Below, one piece after another: positions 11,366 to 19,531 of a DNA stretch of 64,000 nucleotides. Source of the DNA: Streptomyces solicavernae (lineage in GTDB: Bacteria > Actinomycetota > Actinomycetes > Streptomycetales > Streptomycetaceae). Numbering within the stretch: the stretch's first letter is position 1; the number at the start of each line of letters is the position of its first letter. The stretch spans positions 1 to 64,000 of the forward strand of contig NZ_JASCIR010000022.1 in the NCBI RefSeq assembly GCF_029968095.1, given 5' to 3'. A program made the position numbers and the translations under genes. The notes under the pieces are model-generated. The model was not told the origin of the DNA. It saw only the letters and a program-made list of their open reading frames with translations, and did not search any database.

Positions 11366-11666
11366 GGCTCGGATGTTAGGGCACGTTCACTCATGAGCAG
11401 CAGGGGCAACCGCTGTGACCTTGCCCTCTCCGGCCTTGTCTTGATCACGGGGGCCCGGTGGCCTATCCGGGCGGGCGCGCCGCACGGCCGTCGAACGCCC
11501 CGCCGGACCGCCGCCCTCACCCCTCCTGGGGCTGCCGCTGCCCGTCGTTTGAGGACGAGCTCGAAGGGCGACACGAGGTCCGGGGCGGAGCCCCGGGGCT
11601 GTCCGCAGGGCACGCGGCGCCAGCTGCAAATCGGACACAGCCGGGAAGGGGCGGGGAGGGCAGGAC
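11366..11666. terminator. Intergenic region with terminator-like hairpin
   Basis: No gene is seen in these 301 bp. They contain GTTTGAGGACGAG (from 11548), a motif recognised downstream of many Streptomyces genes, and then a perfect hairpin CCGGGGC (11580-11586) / GCCCCGG (11590-11596) with a 3-base loop. The hairpin probably terminates the P450 transcript. The mutA promoter should also lie here but I could not pick it out. Confidence 0.55.
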
Positions 11667-13130
11667 TCACCGCCGGCCGAGCCGCAGCCGCAGCCCCTCC
11701 GGCATCAACGTGAGCCGCTCCGCGACCCGCAGTCGGTACCCGGGGTCCGCGTGCAGGTCGTACCTGCGCAACAACAACCCCAGCACCAACACCGCCTCGT
11801 GCAGCGCGAACTGCCGCCCGATGCAGGCCCGCGCCCCGGTGCCGAACGGCTTGAAGACATGCGCGGGCCTGGCCCGTACCGCCTTCGGCTCGAAGCGGTC
11901 CGGGTCGAACTCGTCCGCGTCCTCGCCCCACGCCTCCGGGTCGCGGTGCATGGTCATGGCGAGGACCAGCGCCCACGCCCCGCGGCGCATCGGATGCTCC
12001 CCGCCGAGCACGGTGTCCTGCCGCGCCTCGCGGGCGAACGCGGGCGCGGTGGGCCACAGGCGCAGGGACTCGTCGAGGACCCGCCGCAGATGGCGCAGCT
12101 TCGCCACGTCCTCGTACGCGGGCTCGTCCTTGCCCGCCCATACGCGGTCCACCTCGTCCTGCGCGCGGGCGAGGACCTGCGGGTTGCGGGCGAGGTAGTG
12201 CAGGGCGAAGGAGAGCGCGCCGGAGGTGGTCTCGTGGCCGGCGACCAGGAACGTGATGACCTGGCGCCGGATGTTCTCGGCGCTCAGCCGCTCGCCCGTC
12301 TCGGGGTGGGCGACCGCCAGCATCCGGTCGAGCAGGTCGTCCGGTTCCCCGCCGCGGCCCTCCGCGCGGCGCGCGGCGACCACCTCGTCGACGGTGCGGT
12401 TCAGGTACGCCATGTCCGCGTCGTTGCGCCGGGTCGCGGCGCGCAGCAGGAACGGGGCGAGCGGGCCCGGCACCAGGTTGCGGCGCTGGGCGAAGGCGAG
12501 GGTGCCGACCATCGAGGTCACGAAGGGGTGCGGGCGCTCCCGGTCGAACGAGCCGAAGTCGTGGCCGAATCCGGTGCGGGCGATGGTCTCCAGGGTCAGC
12601 TTCGTCATGTCGCCGGGCACGTCCACGGCCCGCCCGGTGCGCTCCCGCTCGTCCCAGTGCGCGGTGAGCCGCCCGGCCACGTCGAGCATCAGCCGGTGGT
12701 AGCCGGCCATCGCGTCGCGGCTGAAGCCGGGCGCGAGGATGTCGTGCGCCAGCTGCCAGTTGGGCTCGTGGTTGTACGCGGTGAACAGCCCGTCCCCGGC
12801 GACCGGCCGCAGGTTGGCCACGCCGAGCCCGACGTGCTTGGCGAACCGGGACTCGTCGGCCAGGTCCGCCGCGAGGCCCGCCCCGCCGACGAAGACGATC
12901 TCCTTGCCGAAGGCCTTCCGCCGGAAGATCGGGCCGAGCTCACGCGCGAACCGCATCGAGTCCTGCATGGGCCTGCGCACGTCCGCCCCGACCACGTCGC
13001 CGAGCAGCGGGATGCGGCGCGGCGGGTGCGGGATGCGGTCGAGCTCCGGCCAGCCCTGCTGTGCGCTGCGGAAGCCCTTGGGCAGCGCGGCGCCCTCGTC
13101 GTGCGCCGCCGCCTCGGTGATCTGCGCCAT
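11667..13130 (-). CDS. Cytochrome P450, CYP102-like stand-alone heme domain
   Basis: 487-residue P450 whose sequence tracks the heme domain of Bacillus P450 BM3 (CYP102A1) closely: GDGLFTAYNHEPNW, GYHRLMLDVAGRLTAHW, ITFLVAGHETTSGALSFAL (I-helix), LRLWPTAPAFAREA (ExxR region), and the heme loop FGTGARACIGRQFALHEA with the thiolate near C436. BM3 continues into a fused reductase; here the gene stops after the heme domain, so electrons must come from separate partners, none of which is nearby. CYP102 enzymes are fatty-acid hydroxylases; the substrate here is inference. A TetR gene is divergently placed 157 bp away, like the BM3R1 arrangement in Bacillus. A related stand-alone or fused form may exist in other Streptomyces. 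Confidence 0.88.
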   Translation of the reverse strand: MAQITEAAAHDEGAALPKGFRSAQQGWPELDRIPHPPRRIPLLGDVVGADVRRPMQDSMRFARELGPIFRRKAFGKEIVFVGGAGLAADLADESRFAKHVGLGVANLRPVAGDGLFTAYNHEPNWQLAHDILAPGFSRDAMAGYHRLMLDVAGRLTAHWDERERTGRAVDVPGDMTKLTLETIARTGFGHDFGSFDRERPHPFVTSMVGTLAFAQRRNLVPGPLAPFLLRAATRRNDADMAYLNRTVDEVVAARRAEGRGGEPDDLLDRMLAVAHPETGERLSAENIRRQVITFLVAGHETTSGALSFALHYLARNPQVLARAQDEVDRVWAGKDEPAYEDVAKLRHLRRVLDESLRLWPTAPAFAREARQDTVLGGEHPMRRGAWALVLAMTMHRDPEAWGEDADEFDPDRFEPKAVRARPAHVFKPFGTGARACIGRQFALHEAVLVLGLLLRRYDLHADPGYRLRVAERLTLMPEGLRLRLGRR

Positions 13131-13167
13131 CCTGCCCCAACTCCCCTGCCGCGCCCGCCGATTGCGT

Positions 13168-13187
13168 TATTGCATTTCGGTTCAATA
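13168..13187. promoter_or_regulatory. Imperfect inverted repeat between P450 and tetR
   Basis: TATTG (13168-13172) and CAATA (13183-13187) are inverted arms spaced by 10 bp, in an AT-rich patch of the divergent P450/tetR region. The position and size suit a TetR operator overlapping both promoters. No binding evidence; inference only. Confidence 0.4.
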
Positions 13188-13287
13188 GCTGTCGCCAGTG
13201 TCGTCGCGCCACTGAATCTCCGTCAAGGAGGTACGGCGGACGAGATCGCCCTTCGGCCCGGGAACGCGTCGAGTACGGTCCTTGCCC

Positions 13288-13908
13288 ATGGCAGCGAACC
13301 GCAGCTCACGCACCGGGAGCACCGCACGCCCGCGCCGCCGGCTGAGCACCGAGGAACGCCGCGAGCAACTGCTCTCGGTCGGCTCGCGCCTGTTCGCGCG
13401 GAGCCCGTACGACGACGTGTGGATCGAGCGGGTCGCCGAGATCGCCGGCGTCTCGCGCGGCCTGCTCTACCACTACTTCCCGACGAAGAGGGAGTTCTTC
13501 GCGGCCGTCGTACGGCAGGAGAGCGAGCGCATGCTGCGGCTGACCGCGGCCGTGCCGGGCCGCCCGCTGCGCGAGCAGATCGACGCGGGCATCGACCTGT
13601 TCCTGTCCTACGTCGAGCAGCACGCCGAGGGCTTCCGCGCCTTCCACCGCGCCGAGGCGGCGGGCGACCCGACGGTGCGGGAGGTGTACCGGGCGAGCCT
13701 CGCCGCGCAGGAGCAGCAGATCCTGGGTGCCCTCGCCGGGTCCCGCCCAAACGGTGCGCCGGACGGCCCGGCGCTGCGGCTCGCGGTGCGCGGCTGGCTG
13801 GCGTTCCTGGTGACGGTCTGCCTGGACTGGCTGGACGAGCCGGACCTGGGCCGGGACGAGGTCAGGGAGCTGTGCGCCCGTGCGCTGCTCGGCGCGATCA
13901 GCGAGTGA
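13288..13908 (+). CDS. TetR/AcrR-family regulator
   Basis: 206-residue one-component repressor. An N-terminal helix-turn-helix is clear (RVAEIAGVSRGLLYHYFPTK, about residues 48-67) within the standard TetR DNA-binding domain, followed by a helical ligand-binding domain with no family-specific signature that I recognise. ATG 13288 is chosen over an in-frame TTG two codons earlier. It diverges from the CYP102-like P450, so control of that gene is likely, with fatty acids or related lipids as possible ligands by analogy with BM3R1. The yciO-type gene begins 37 bp downstream and may be co-transcribed. Confidence 0.88.
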   Translation: MAANRSSRTGSTARPRRRLSTEERREQLLSVGSRLFARSPYDDVWIERVAEIAGVSRGLLYHYFPTKREFFAAVVRQESERMLRLTAAVPGRPLREQIDAGIDLFLSYVEQHAEGFRAFHRAEAAGDPTVREVYRASLAAQEQQILGALAGSRPNGAPDGPALRLAVRGWLAFLVTVCLDWLDEPDLGRDEVRELCARALLGAISE

Positions 13909-13945
13909 GGGCCCCCGGGCGGGCCGGATCCCATACGCTCGGCCA

Positions 13946-14566
13946 ATGGCGAAGTACTTCGACGTGCACCCCGACAATCCGCAGCGGCGCATCATCACCA
14001 ACGTGGCCGACGGCATCCGCTCCGGCTCCCTCGTCGCGTATCCGACGGACTCCTGCTACGCCCTCGGCTGCCAGCTCGGCAACCGAGACGGCATCAGCCG
14101 GATCCGGTCGATCCGCAACCTCGACGAGCGCCACCACTTCACCCTGGTCTGCGAGAACTTCGCACAGCTCGGCCAGTTCGTCTACTTCGACAACGACGTG
14201 TTCCGTGCGATCAAGGCGGCCACGCCCGGCAGTTACACCTTCATCCTGCCCGCCACGAAGGAGGTGCCGCGCCAGTTGATGCACCCGAAGAAGAAGACGG
14301 TGGGCGTACGCATCCCCGACCACGTGGTCACCCAGGCCCTCCTCGCCGAGCTCGGCGAACCCCTGCTGTCCAGCACGCTGTTGCTGCCCGACGAGGACGA
14401 GCCGATGACGCAGGGCTGGGAGATCAAGGAGCGCCTGGACCACGTCGTGGACGCGGTGGTGGACTCCGGCGACTGCGGGACCGAGCCGACGACGGTGATC
14501 GACTTCTCCGGCGGCGAGGCCGAGATCGTCCGCAGGGGCGCGGGTCCGACGACTCTCTTCGAGTAG
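13946..14566 (+). CDS. YciO-type Sua5/YrdC-family protein
   Basis: 206 residues, the same length as E. coli YciO, and similar along its whole span: N-terminal FDVHPDNPQRRI, VAYPTDSCYALGC, IRSIRNLDERHHFTL, SYTFILPATKEVPRQL, KKKTVGVRIPDHVVTQALL and PTTVIDFSG. Sua5/YrdC enzymes make threonylcarbamoyl-AMP for tRNA t6A37; the YciO branch shares the fold, but a t6A role is not established for it, so the name threonylcarbamoyl-AMP synthase would be an over-call. A single-copy YrdC is expected elsewhere in the genome. The start at 13946 matches the family N-terminus exactly. Confidence 0.9.
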   Translation: MAKYFDVHPDNPQRRIITNVADGIRSGSLVAYPTDSCYALGCQLGNRDGISRIRSIRNLDERHHFTLVCENFAQLGQFVYFDNDVFRAIKAATPGSYTFILPATKEVPRQLMHPKKKTVGVRIPDHVVTQALLAELGEPLLSSTLLLPDEDEPMTQGWEIKERLDHVVDAVVDSGDCGTEPTTVIDFSGGEAEIVRRGAGPTTLFE

Positions 14567-14588
14567 CCCCCGCGAGGCCCCCTTCGAG

Positions 14589-14621
14589 TAGGCCCTGCGT
14601 AGGCCCTGCGTAGGCCCCGCG
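14589..14621. repeat. 11-bp tandem repeat
   Basis: Three consecutive 11-bp units, TAGGCCCTGCG twice and TAGGCCCCGCG once, lie just after the yciO-type stop codon. They are non-coding. The unit length is not a multiple of three, unlike the repeats found inside genes in this window. Confidence 0.85.
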
Positions 14622-14651
14622 CACACCCTCCCGTACGGGCAAACCCCTGTG

Positions 14652-14686
14652 AATCCGGACACAAAGGCCCCACGCGGGGCCCGGAT
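14652..14686. terminator. Hairpin between yciO-type gene and gap
   Basis: ATCCG (14652) pairs with CGGAT (14682-14686) around an inner perfect stem GGCCCC (14666-14671) / GGGGCC (14676-14681) with a four-base loop. It could end the yciO-type transcript or sit in the 5' leader of gap, whose start is 48 bp downstream. No U-run follows, as is usual in Streptomyces. Confidence 0.45.
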
Positions 14687-14733
14687 GCGGGAGGGTTAGC
14701 ATATGAGCACCGCCTAGCTCGAAAGATAACAAC

Positions 14734-16188
14734 GTGACTGTCAACGAGGACTCGTTCACTAACTGGAAGCACCGCGAGGAGATCGCGGAGTCGATGATCC
14801 CGATCATCGGGAAGCTGCACCGCGAGCGGGACGTCACCGTCCTGCTGCACAGCCGCTCCCTGGTGAACAAGTCGGTGGTCAGCATCCTGAAGACGCACCG
14901 CTTCGCCCGCCAGATCGCCGGTGAGGAGCTCTCGGTCACCGAGACGCTGCCGTTCCTGCAGGCGCTCACCACGCTCGACCTCGGCCCCTCGCAGGTCGAC
15001 ATCGGCCTGCTCGCCGAGGCGCACCGGGCCGACGACCGCGGCCTGTCGGTCGAGGAGTTCACCGCCGAGGCCGTCGCCGGGGCCACCGGCGCCAACAAGA
15101 TCGAGCGCCGCGAGGGCCGGGACGTCGTCCTGTACGGCTTCGGCCGCATCGGCCGCCTCGTCGCCCGCCTCCTCATCGAGAAGGCCGGCTCCGGCAACGG
15201 TCTGCGGCTGCGCGCGATCGTGGTGCGCGGCGGCGGTGGGCGAGCCGCCGAGGATCTGGTGAAGCGCGCCTCGCTGCTGCGCCGCGACTCGATCCACGGC
15301 CAGTTCCAGGGCACGATCACCGTCGACGAGGCGAACAGCACGATCGTCGCCAACGGCAACGAGATCAAGGTGATCTACGCCAACGACCCGTCCGAGCTCG
15401 ACTACACGGCGTACGGCATCAAGGACGCCATCCTCATCGACAACACCGGCAAGTGGCGGGACCGCGAGGGCCTTTCGCAGCACCTGCGCCCGGGCGTCGA
15501 CAAGGTCGTCCTGACCGCCCCCGGCAAGGGCGATGTTCCGAACATCGTGCACGGCGTCAACCACGACATGATCAAGCCGGACGAGCAGATCATTTCCTGC
15601 GCATCCTGCACGACCAACGCGATCGTGCCGCCCCTGAAGGCGATGGACGACCAGTACGGCGTCCTGCGCGGTCATGTCGAGACGGTGCACTCGTTCACCA
15701 ACGACCAGAACCTGCTTGACAATTACCACAAGGCCGACCGCCGTGGCCGCTCCGCGCCGCTCAACATGGTCATCACGGAGACCGGCGCCGCCTCGGCCGT
15801 CGCGAAGGCCCTGCCGGACCTGAAGGCGCCGATCACCGGGTCCTCGATCCGCGTGCCCGTGCCGGACGTGTCCATCGCGATCCTCAACCTGCGCCTGGGC
15901 CGCGAGGCCGACCGCGAGGAGGTCCTGGAGTACCTGCGCGACGTGTCGCTGAACTCCCCGCTGAAGCGCCAGATCGACTTCACGGACTCGCCCGAGGCGG
16001 TCTCCAACGACTTCATCGGCTCGCGCCACGCCTCGATCGTCGACGCCGGCGCCACCAAGGTCGACGGCGACAACGCGATCCTCTACCTCTGGTACGACAA
16101 CGAGTTCGGCTACTCCTGCCAGGTCATCCGGGTCGTCCAGCACGTCTCGGGCGTCGAGTACCCGACGTACCCGGCCCCCGTGGCCTGA
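14734..16188 (+). CDS. gap: Glyceraldehyde-3-phosphate dehydrogenase, N-terminally extended
   Basis: NAD(P)-dependent glycolytic/gluconeogenic dehydrogenase of 484 residues, against about 335 for ordinary GAPDH. The extra ~130 N-terminal residues form a separate segment (WKHREEIAESMIPIIGKLHR, then RSLVNKSVVSILKTHRFARQ). The GAPDH core starts at VVLYGFGRIGRLVARLL (GFGRIG at 135-140). The catalytic cysteine is C292 in SCASCTTNAIVP; the usual second cysteine (TTNC) is alanine. Later conserved parts include HSFTNDQNLLD, SSIRVPVPDVS and LWYDNEFGYSCQV. Long GAPDHs of this kind are a recognised second isozyme in several bacteria. It starts with GTG and lacks a strong ribosome-binding site, and it is followed by a strong terminator, so it is likely monocistronic. 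Confidence 0.92.
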   Translation: MTVNEDSFTNWKHREEIAESMIPIIGKLHRERDVTVLLHSRSLVNKSVVSILKTHRFARQIAGEELSVTETLPFLQALTTLDLGPSQVDIGLLAEAHRADDRGLSVEEFTAEAVAGATGANKIERREGRDVVLYGFGRIGRLVARLLIEKAGSGNGLRLRAIVVRGGGGRAAEDLVKRASLLRRDSIHGQFQGTITVDEANSTIVANGNEIKVIYANDPSELDYTAYGIKDAILIDNTGKWRDREGLSQHLRPGVDKVVLTAPGKGDVPNIVHGVNHDMIKPDEQIISCASCTTNAIVPPLKAMDDQYGVLRGHVETVHSFTNDQNLLDNYHKADRRGRSAPLNMVITETGAASAVAKALPDLKAPITGSSIRVPVPDVSIAILNLRLGREADREEVLEYLRDVSLNSPLKRQIDFTDSPEAVSNDFIGSRHASIVDAGATKVDGDNAILYLWYDNEFGYSCQVIRVVQHVSGVEYPTYPAPVA

Positions 16189-16212
16189 CCCGCGGCTTCG
16201 GGCTACCGGTTC

Positions 16213-16261
16213 CACACCGCCCGGTCCACCGTCCCTTCGGGGGCGGGGGCCGGGCGGTGTG
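16213..16261. terminator. Strong hairpin terminator after gap
   Basis: A perfect 12-bp stem, CACACCGCCCGG (16213-16224) with CCGGGCGGTGTG (16250-16261), encloses a loop that itself can fold, and GTTT follows. It lies 24 bp after the gap stop codon. Confidence 0.85.
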
Positions 16262-16284
16262 CGTTTCGGGGGTGCGGCCGGGGC

Positions 16285-16343
16285 GTTTCAGGGGTGGAGT
16301 GTTTCAGGGGTGGGTGTTTCAGGGGTGGTGTTTCAGCGGCCGG
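16285..16343. repeat. 14-16 bp imperfect tandem repeat
   Basis: GTTTCAGGGGTGG recurs at 16285, 16301, 16316 and, diverged, 16330. The last copy supplies the stop codon region of the downstream PAP2-kinase gene on the minus strand, so repeat expansion has brushed the 3' end of that gene. Confidence 0.8.
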
Positions 16344-17892
16344 GGTGGTCGAGGTGCGGTGGTTCGCCGAGGGGGCGGTAGACGGTCAGGGCCTCGGGCA
16401 GCTTGTCCACGCGGAAGGCCCTCGGGGCGGGGACGACCTCGCCGTCGTACGCCATCCGCGTGCCCTCGGCCAGGCCGGACACCAGCAGGCGGGGTACGTG
16501 CGCGGACGCGTACGTACGGGTTCTGGCCACCCCGCCGACCAGGGCCGTGGCGAGCAGGCGGGTGCGGGCGAGGCGGCCGCCGTGGGCGATGCGGATGTCG
16601 AGGAGCCCGTCGGCGAGGTCGTGGCGGCGCATCGGGGTGATGCCGAGGCTGCGGTAGACGCCGTTGCCCGCGAACAGCAGCCACATGGCGCGGCGGCGGC
16701 CGTTCACCACGGCGCGCAGCGGGCGCGCGGTGCGCAGGATGCGCGCGATGCCGAGGAGCGTCGCCGCCGGGCCGCCGATCCGGGGCGACCAGCGCTCGCG
16801 GTGGCGGACCAGCTCCGGGTACGTGCCGAGGCTGAACGTGTTGAGGAAGTACGCCGGTTCGGCCCTGGCGTCCGCGGCCGCCGCGGGGTCGGTGAGCGGG
16901 GTGATGCGGCCCACGTCGACCCGTACGGCGTGCCCCTCCGCGACGGCGGCGCAGGCGTCCGGGACCGTGTCGACGCCCAGGTCGGACGCGAAGTGGTTGA
17001 ACGTGCCGCCGGGCAGCACGAGGAGCGGGACCCCGGACCGCAGCGCCGGCTCGACGGCCGCGTTGACCGTGCCGTCGCCGCCGCACACCCCGAGCACCCC
17101 GCCCTTGCGGGCCGCGTCCTGCGCCGCCGCCTCCAGGACCTCGGGCAGCGGCCCCGCGTCGTCGCCGTACAGGACGATCTCGGCCTGCGGCAGCAGCGAC
17201 TGCAACTGTCTTACGGGGTCGACGAGTTGGGGCTGCGCTCCGGACGACGGGTTGACCACCACGTACAGGCCGTCGCCGTCCGGCAGCGCGGGGGCGTCCA
17301 CCTGGCGGCGGGCGGGCGGCGGGAGCTGGTCGCGGGAGGGGACGAGGCCGCGGACGGCGAGCGCGGCGGTCACGCCGAGGGTGGCGCCGACGAGGACGTC
17401 GCTCGGGTAGTGCACGCCGGTGTAGATGCGCGAGAACGCGACGGAGAACGCCACGGGCGCGAGCGCCGCGCCCAGAGCGCGCGACTCCAGGGCCGCACCG
17501 GCGGCGAAGGCGGCCGCGGACGCGGCGTGGCCGGAGGGGAAGCTGCTGGTCAGCGGCTGGTGCGGCAGGTGCCGGATGACCGGTACGGCGTCGAGGACGG
17601 GGCGGGAGCGGCGCACCGCGCCCTTGCCGAGGGTGTTCACGGTCGCCGAGGCGAGGGCGAGCGAAGCGATGCCGCGCACGGCCGCCCGCCGCCCGCGCGC
17701 CCCGCCGAGCGCCCACATGCCGACGGCGGCGCCGCCCCACAGCAGCCCGTGGTTGGCGGCGCGGCTCAGCCGCGGAAGCACCGGCTCGGCCGCAGGCCAG
17801 GACCGCACGGCGACCTCCCGGAACACGGCGTGGTCGGCGCGCCGCAGCAGACGACGGACCGAGCGGACGGATCGGTACGCGGAAGGGGCCAT
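16333..17892 (-). CDS. PAP2 phosphatase - diacylglycerol kinase fusion
   Basis: 519-residue two-domain lipid enzyme. Residues ~1-190 form a type-2 phosphatidic acid phosphatase domain with all three motifs: KGAVRRSRP, SSFPSGHA and SRIYTGVHYPSD. Residues ~205-510 form a diacylglycerol/sphingosine-kinase-like catalytic domain with YVVVNPSSG, GVCGGDGTVNAAV and LPGGTFNHFASDLG. One chain thus carries a lipid-phosphate phosphatase and a lipid kinase, a fusion seen in actinobacteria; the substrate is not known from the sequence, though polyprenyl or phosphatidyl lipids are plausible. Hydrophobic segments suggest membrane association. AAGGAGG lies unusually close (one base) before the ATG, so the true start could be slightly downstream. 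Confidence 0.88.
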   Translation of the reverse strand: MAPSAYRSVRSVRRLLRRADHAVFREVAVRSWPAAEPVLPRLSRAANHGLLWGGAAVGMWALGGARGRRAAVRGIASLALASATVNTLGKGAVRRSRPVLDAVPVIRHLPHQPLTSSFPSGHAASAAAFAAGAALESRALGAALAPVAFSVAFSRIYTGVHYPSDVLVGATLGVTAALAVRGLVPSRDQLPPPARRQVDAPALPDGDGLYVVVNPSSGAQPQLVDPVRQLQSLLPQAEIVLYGDDAGPLPEVLEAAAQDAARKGGVLGVCGGDGTVNAAVEPALRSGVPLLVLPGGTFNHFASDLGVDTVPDACAAVAEGHAVRVDVGRITPLTDPAAAADARAEPAYFLNTFSLGTYPELVRHRERWSPRIGGPAATLLGIARILRTARPLRAVVNGRRRAMWLLFAGNGVYRSLGITPMRRHDLADGLLDIRIAHGGRLARTRLLATALVGGVARTRTYASAHVPRLLVSGLAEGTRMAYDGEVVPAPRAFRVDKLPEALTVYRPLGEPPHLDHPGR

Positions 17893-18437
17893 GCCTCCTT
17901 GATACCCGCCGCGTCGACGTTCTTCCCCGCGGGGCGGGCGGGCACGGGCGTACCCGCGGGGCGGCCGCGGCGGCCGACCGCGCGCAGCCGGCGCTCGGTG
18001 GACTCCGCGGCCTCCGGGGTGGTGATGAGCAGCAGCTCGTCGCCGTTACGCAGCACCGTCTGCGGGCCGGGGACGAGCGCGGTGCCGTCGCGGACGATCA
18101 GGGTGACGGCCGTCGGGTACGGCAGCCGCAGCTCGAACACCGCGACGCCCGCGAGCCGCGATCCGCGATCCGGGCGGGGCGGTCGCGGTGAGCAGGTCGG
18201 CGTGCAGGACGTCGAGGGGCGCCGTCTCCACCCGTACGTCGTGCAGCGCGTCCGGGCGGGTCAGGCGCAGGCCGCGGGCGACGGCGGGCAGGGTCGGGCC
18301 CTGGACCAGGGTGAAGAAGGCGACCAGGACGAACACGATGTTCAGCAGGTGCCGGGCGCCCTCGACCCCGGCCACGACGGGGAACGTCGCGAGCACGATC
18401 GGCACGGCCCCGCGCAGCCCGGCCCTCACCTCCCGTA
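17893..18437 (-). pseudogene. Decayed K+/H+ antiporter (NhaP2/CvrA type) remnant
   Basis: Two minus-strand segments in different frames read as the last membrane helices and C-terminal regulatory domain of a potassium/proton antiporter: REVRAGLRGAVPIVLATFPV with LLNIVFVLVAFFTLVQGPTLP and DLLTATAPPGSR in one frame, then FELRLPYPTAVTLIVRDGTA and VLRNGDELLLITTPE in another. The break is an exact 7-bp tandem duplication (CCGCGAT at 18156-18162 and 18163-18169); deleting one copy restores GSRLAGVAVFELRLP. The first ~330 residues of the transporter are absent, and the upstream sequence is repeat and then an unrelated kinase gene. The C-terminal frame also runs past the expected end into the PAP2 gene (stop at 17766). 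Non-functional as an antiporter. Confidence 0.85.
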
Positions 18438-18473
18438 CGGGCGCGGGCGGACGCACCCGTACGGGCGCGGGCG
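18432..18473. repeat. 18-bp direct repeat at antiporter breakpoint
   Basis: CCCGTACGGGCGCGGGCG occurs at 18432-18449 and again at 18456-18473. It coincides with the point where homology to the antiporter ends, so it may mark the deletion junction. The core CGTACG is itself palindromic. Confidence 0.75.
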
Positions 18474-18572
18474 CGGGAGATGGGTGGTGGCCCCGATGGA
18501 CAGATCCACTCCGGGGCACGGAGGCTTGCTGGTGCACTGCCACACCGTCGACCGCGAGGAGCCCGCGCAGCT

Positions 18573-19529
18573 GTGTCCCTGTTCTGGCGGATCTTTCTGC
18601 TCAACGCCTTTGTGCTGTTCGCGGCCGCCTCGCTGCTGCTGCTCGGGCCGGTCACGGTGTCGACCCCGGTGCTGCTCACCGAGGCGCTGATCCTGTGCGC
18701 GGGGCTCGTCGTGATGCTGATCGCCAACGCCGCGCTGCTGCGGTTCGGCCTCGCGCCGCTGCAGCGGCTGACCCGGGCGATGTCCACGACGGACCTGCTG
18801 CGCCCCGGCAGCCGTCCGGTGGTCGCCGGGCACGGCGAGATAGCGGGCCTGATCAGGACGTTCAACACGATGCTGGACCGCCTGGAGACGGAGCGGGCCG
18901 CGAGCAGCGGGCTCGCCCTGTCCGCGCAGGAGGCGGAGCGCCGCCGGATCGCCCAGGAGCTGCACGACGAGGTCGGCCAGTCGCTCACCGCGGTCCTGCT
19001 CGGCCTGAAGACCGCCGCCGACCACGCCCCGGACGCGCTGCGCGAGGAGCTGCACCAGGTGCAGGAGACCACCCGCAGCAGCCTCGACGAGATCCGCCGC
19101 ATCGCCCGCCGGCTGCGCCCCGGAGTCCTGGAGGAGCTGGGCCTGACGAGCGCGCTGCGGGCGCTGTCCGGCGAGAGCACCACCCCGGACCGGCTGACCG
19201 TGCGCCACCATCTGGACGCCGACCTGCCGCCGCTCGGCCCGGACGAGGAGCTGGTGCTCTACCGGGTCGCGCAGGAGAGCCTGACCAACATCGTGCGCCA
19301 CTCCGGAGCCCGCCGCGCCCACCTCAGCCTGCGCCGGGAGGGCGGGGCCCTGGTCCTGCTGATCCGGGACGACGGCCACGGCACCGGCGGCGCGGCCGAG
19401 GGCGCCGGGATCCGCGGCATGCGGGAGCGCGCCCTGCTGATCGGCGCCGAGCTGTCGGTGGGGCCGGGGCCGGACGGCGGCGGTACGGAGATCCGGCTCA
19501 CGGCGCCGCTGCGCGAGAGGGGCGAGTGA
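18573..19529 (+). CDS. NarX-type sensor histidine kinase
   Basis: 318-residue membrane kinase of a two-component system. Two membrane helices lie near the N-terminus (WRIFLLNAFVLFAAASLLLL and EALILCAGLVVMLIANAALL) with almost no extracellular loop, so it probably senses within the membrane or cytoplasm. A HAMP-like segment (LQRLTRAM...) precedes the HisKA_3 domain with ERRRIAQELHDEVGQSLTAV, phosphoacceptor about H131, and a C-terminal HATPase (RVAQESLTNIVRHSGA and IRDDGHGTGG). I choose GTG 18573 because it begins the conserved hydrophobic region and GAGGAG lies 11 nt ahead. Its stop overlaps or abuts the response regulator start. The signal is unknown. Confidence 0.87.
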   Translation: MSLFWRIFLLNAFVLFAAASLLLLGPVTVSTPVLLTEALILCAGLVVMLIANAALLRFGLAPLQRLTRAMSTTDLLRPGSRPVVAGHGEIAGLIRTFNTMLDRLETERAASSGLALSAQEAERRRIAQELHDEVGQSLTAVLLGLKTAADHAPDALREELHQVQETTRSSLDEIRRIARRLRPGVLEELGLTSALRALSGESTTPDRLTVRHHLDADLPPLGPDEELVLYRVAQESLTNIVRHSGARRAHLSLRREGGALVLLIRDDGHGTGGAAEGAGIRGMRERALLIGAELSVGPGPDGGGTEIRLTAPLRERGE

Positions 19530-19531
19530 CC

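Noticed and set aside
9587..11713. Plus-strand 708-codon frame opposite mutA
   Set aside because: Antisense shadow; glycine/valine-rich with no recognisable fold.
17766..17892. Continuation of the antiporter C-terminus to the stop at 17766
   Set aside because: This part lies within the PAP2-kinase gene and has no similarity to the transporter; the natural end has been lost.
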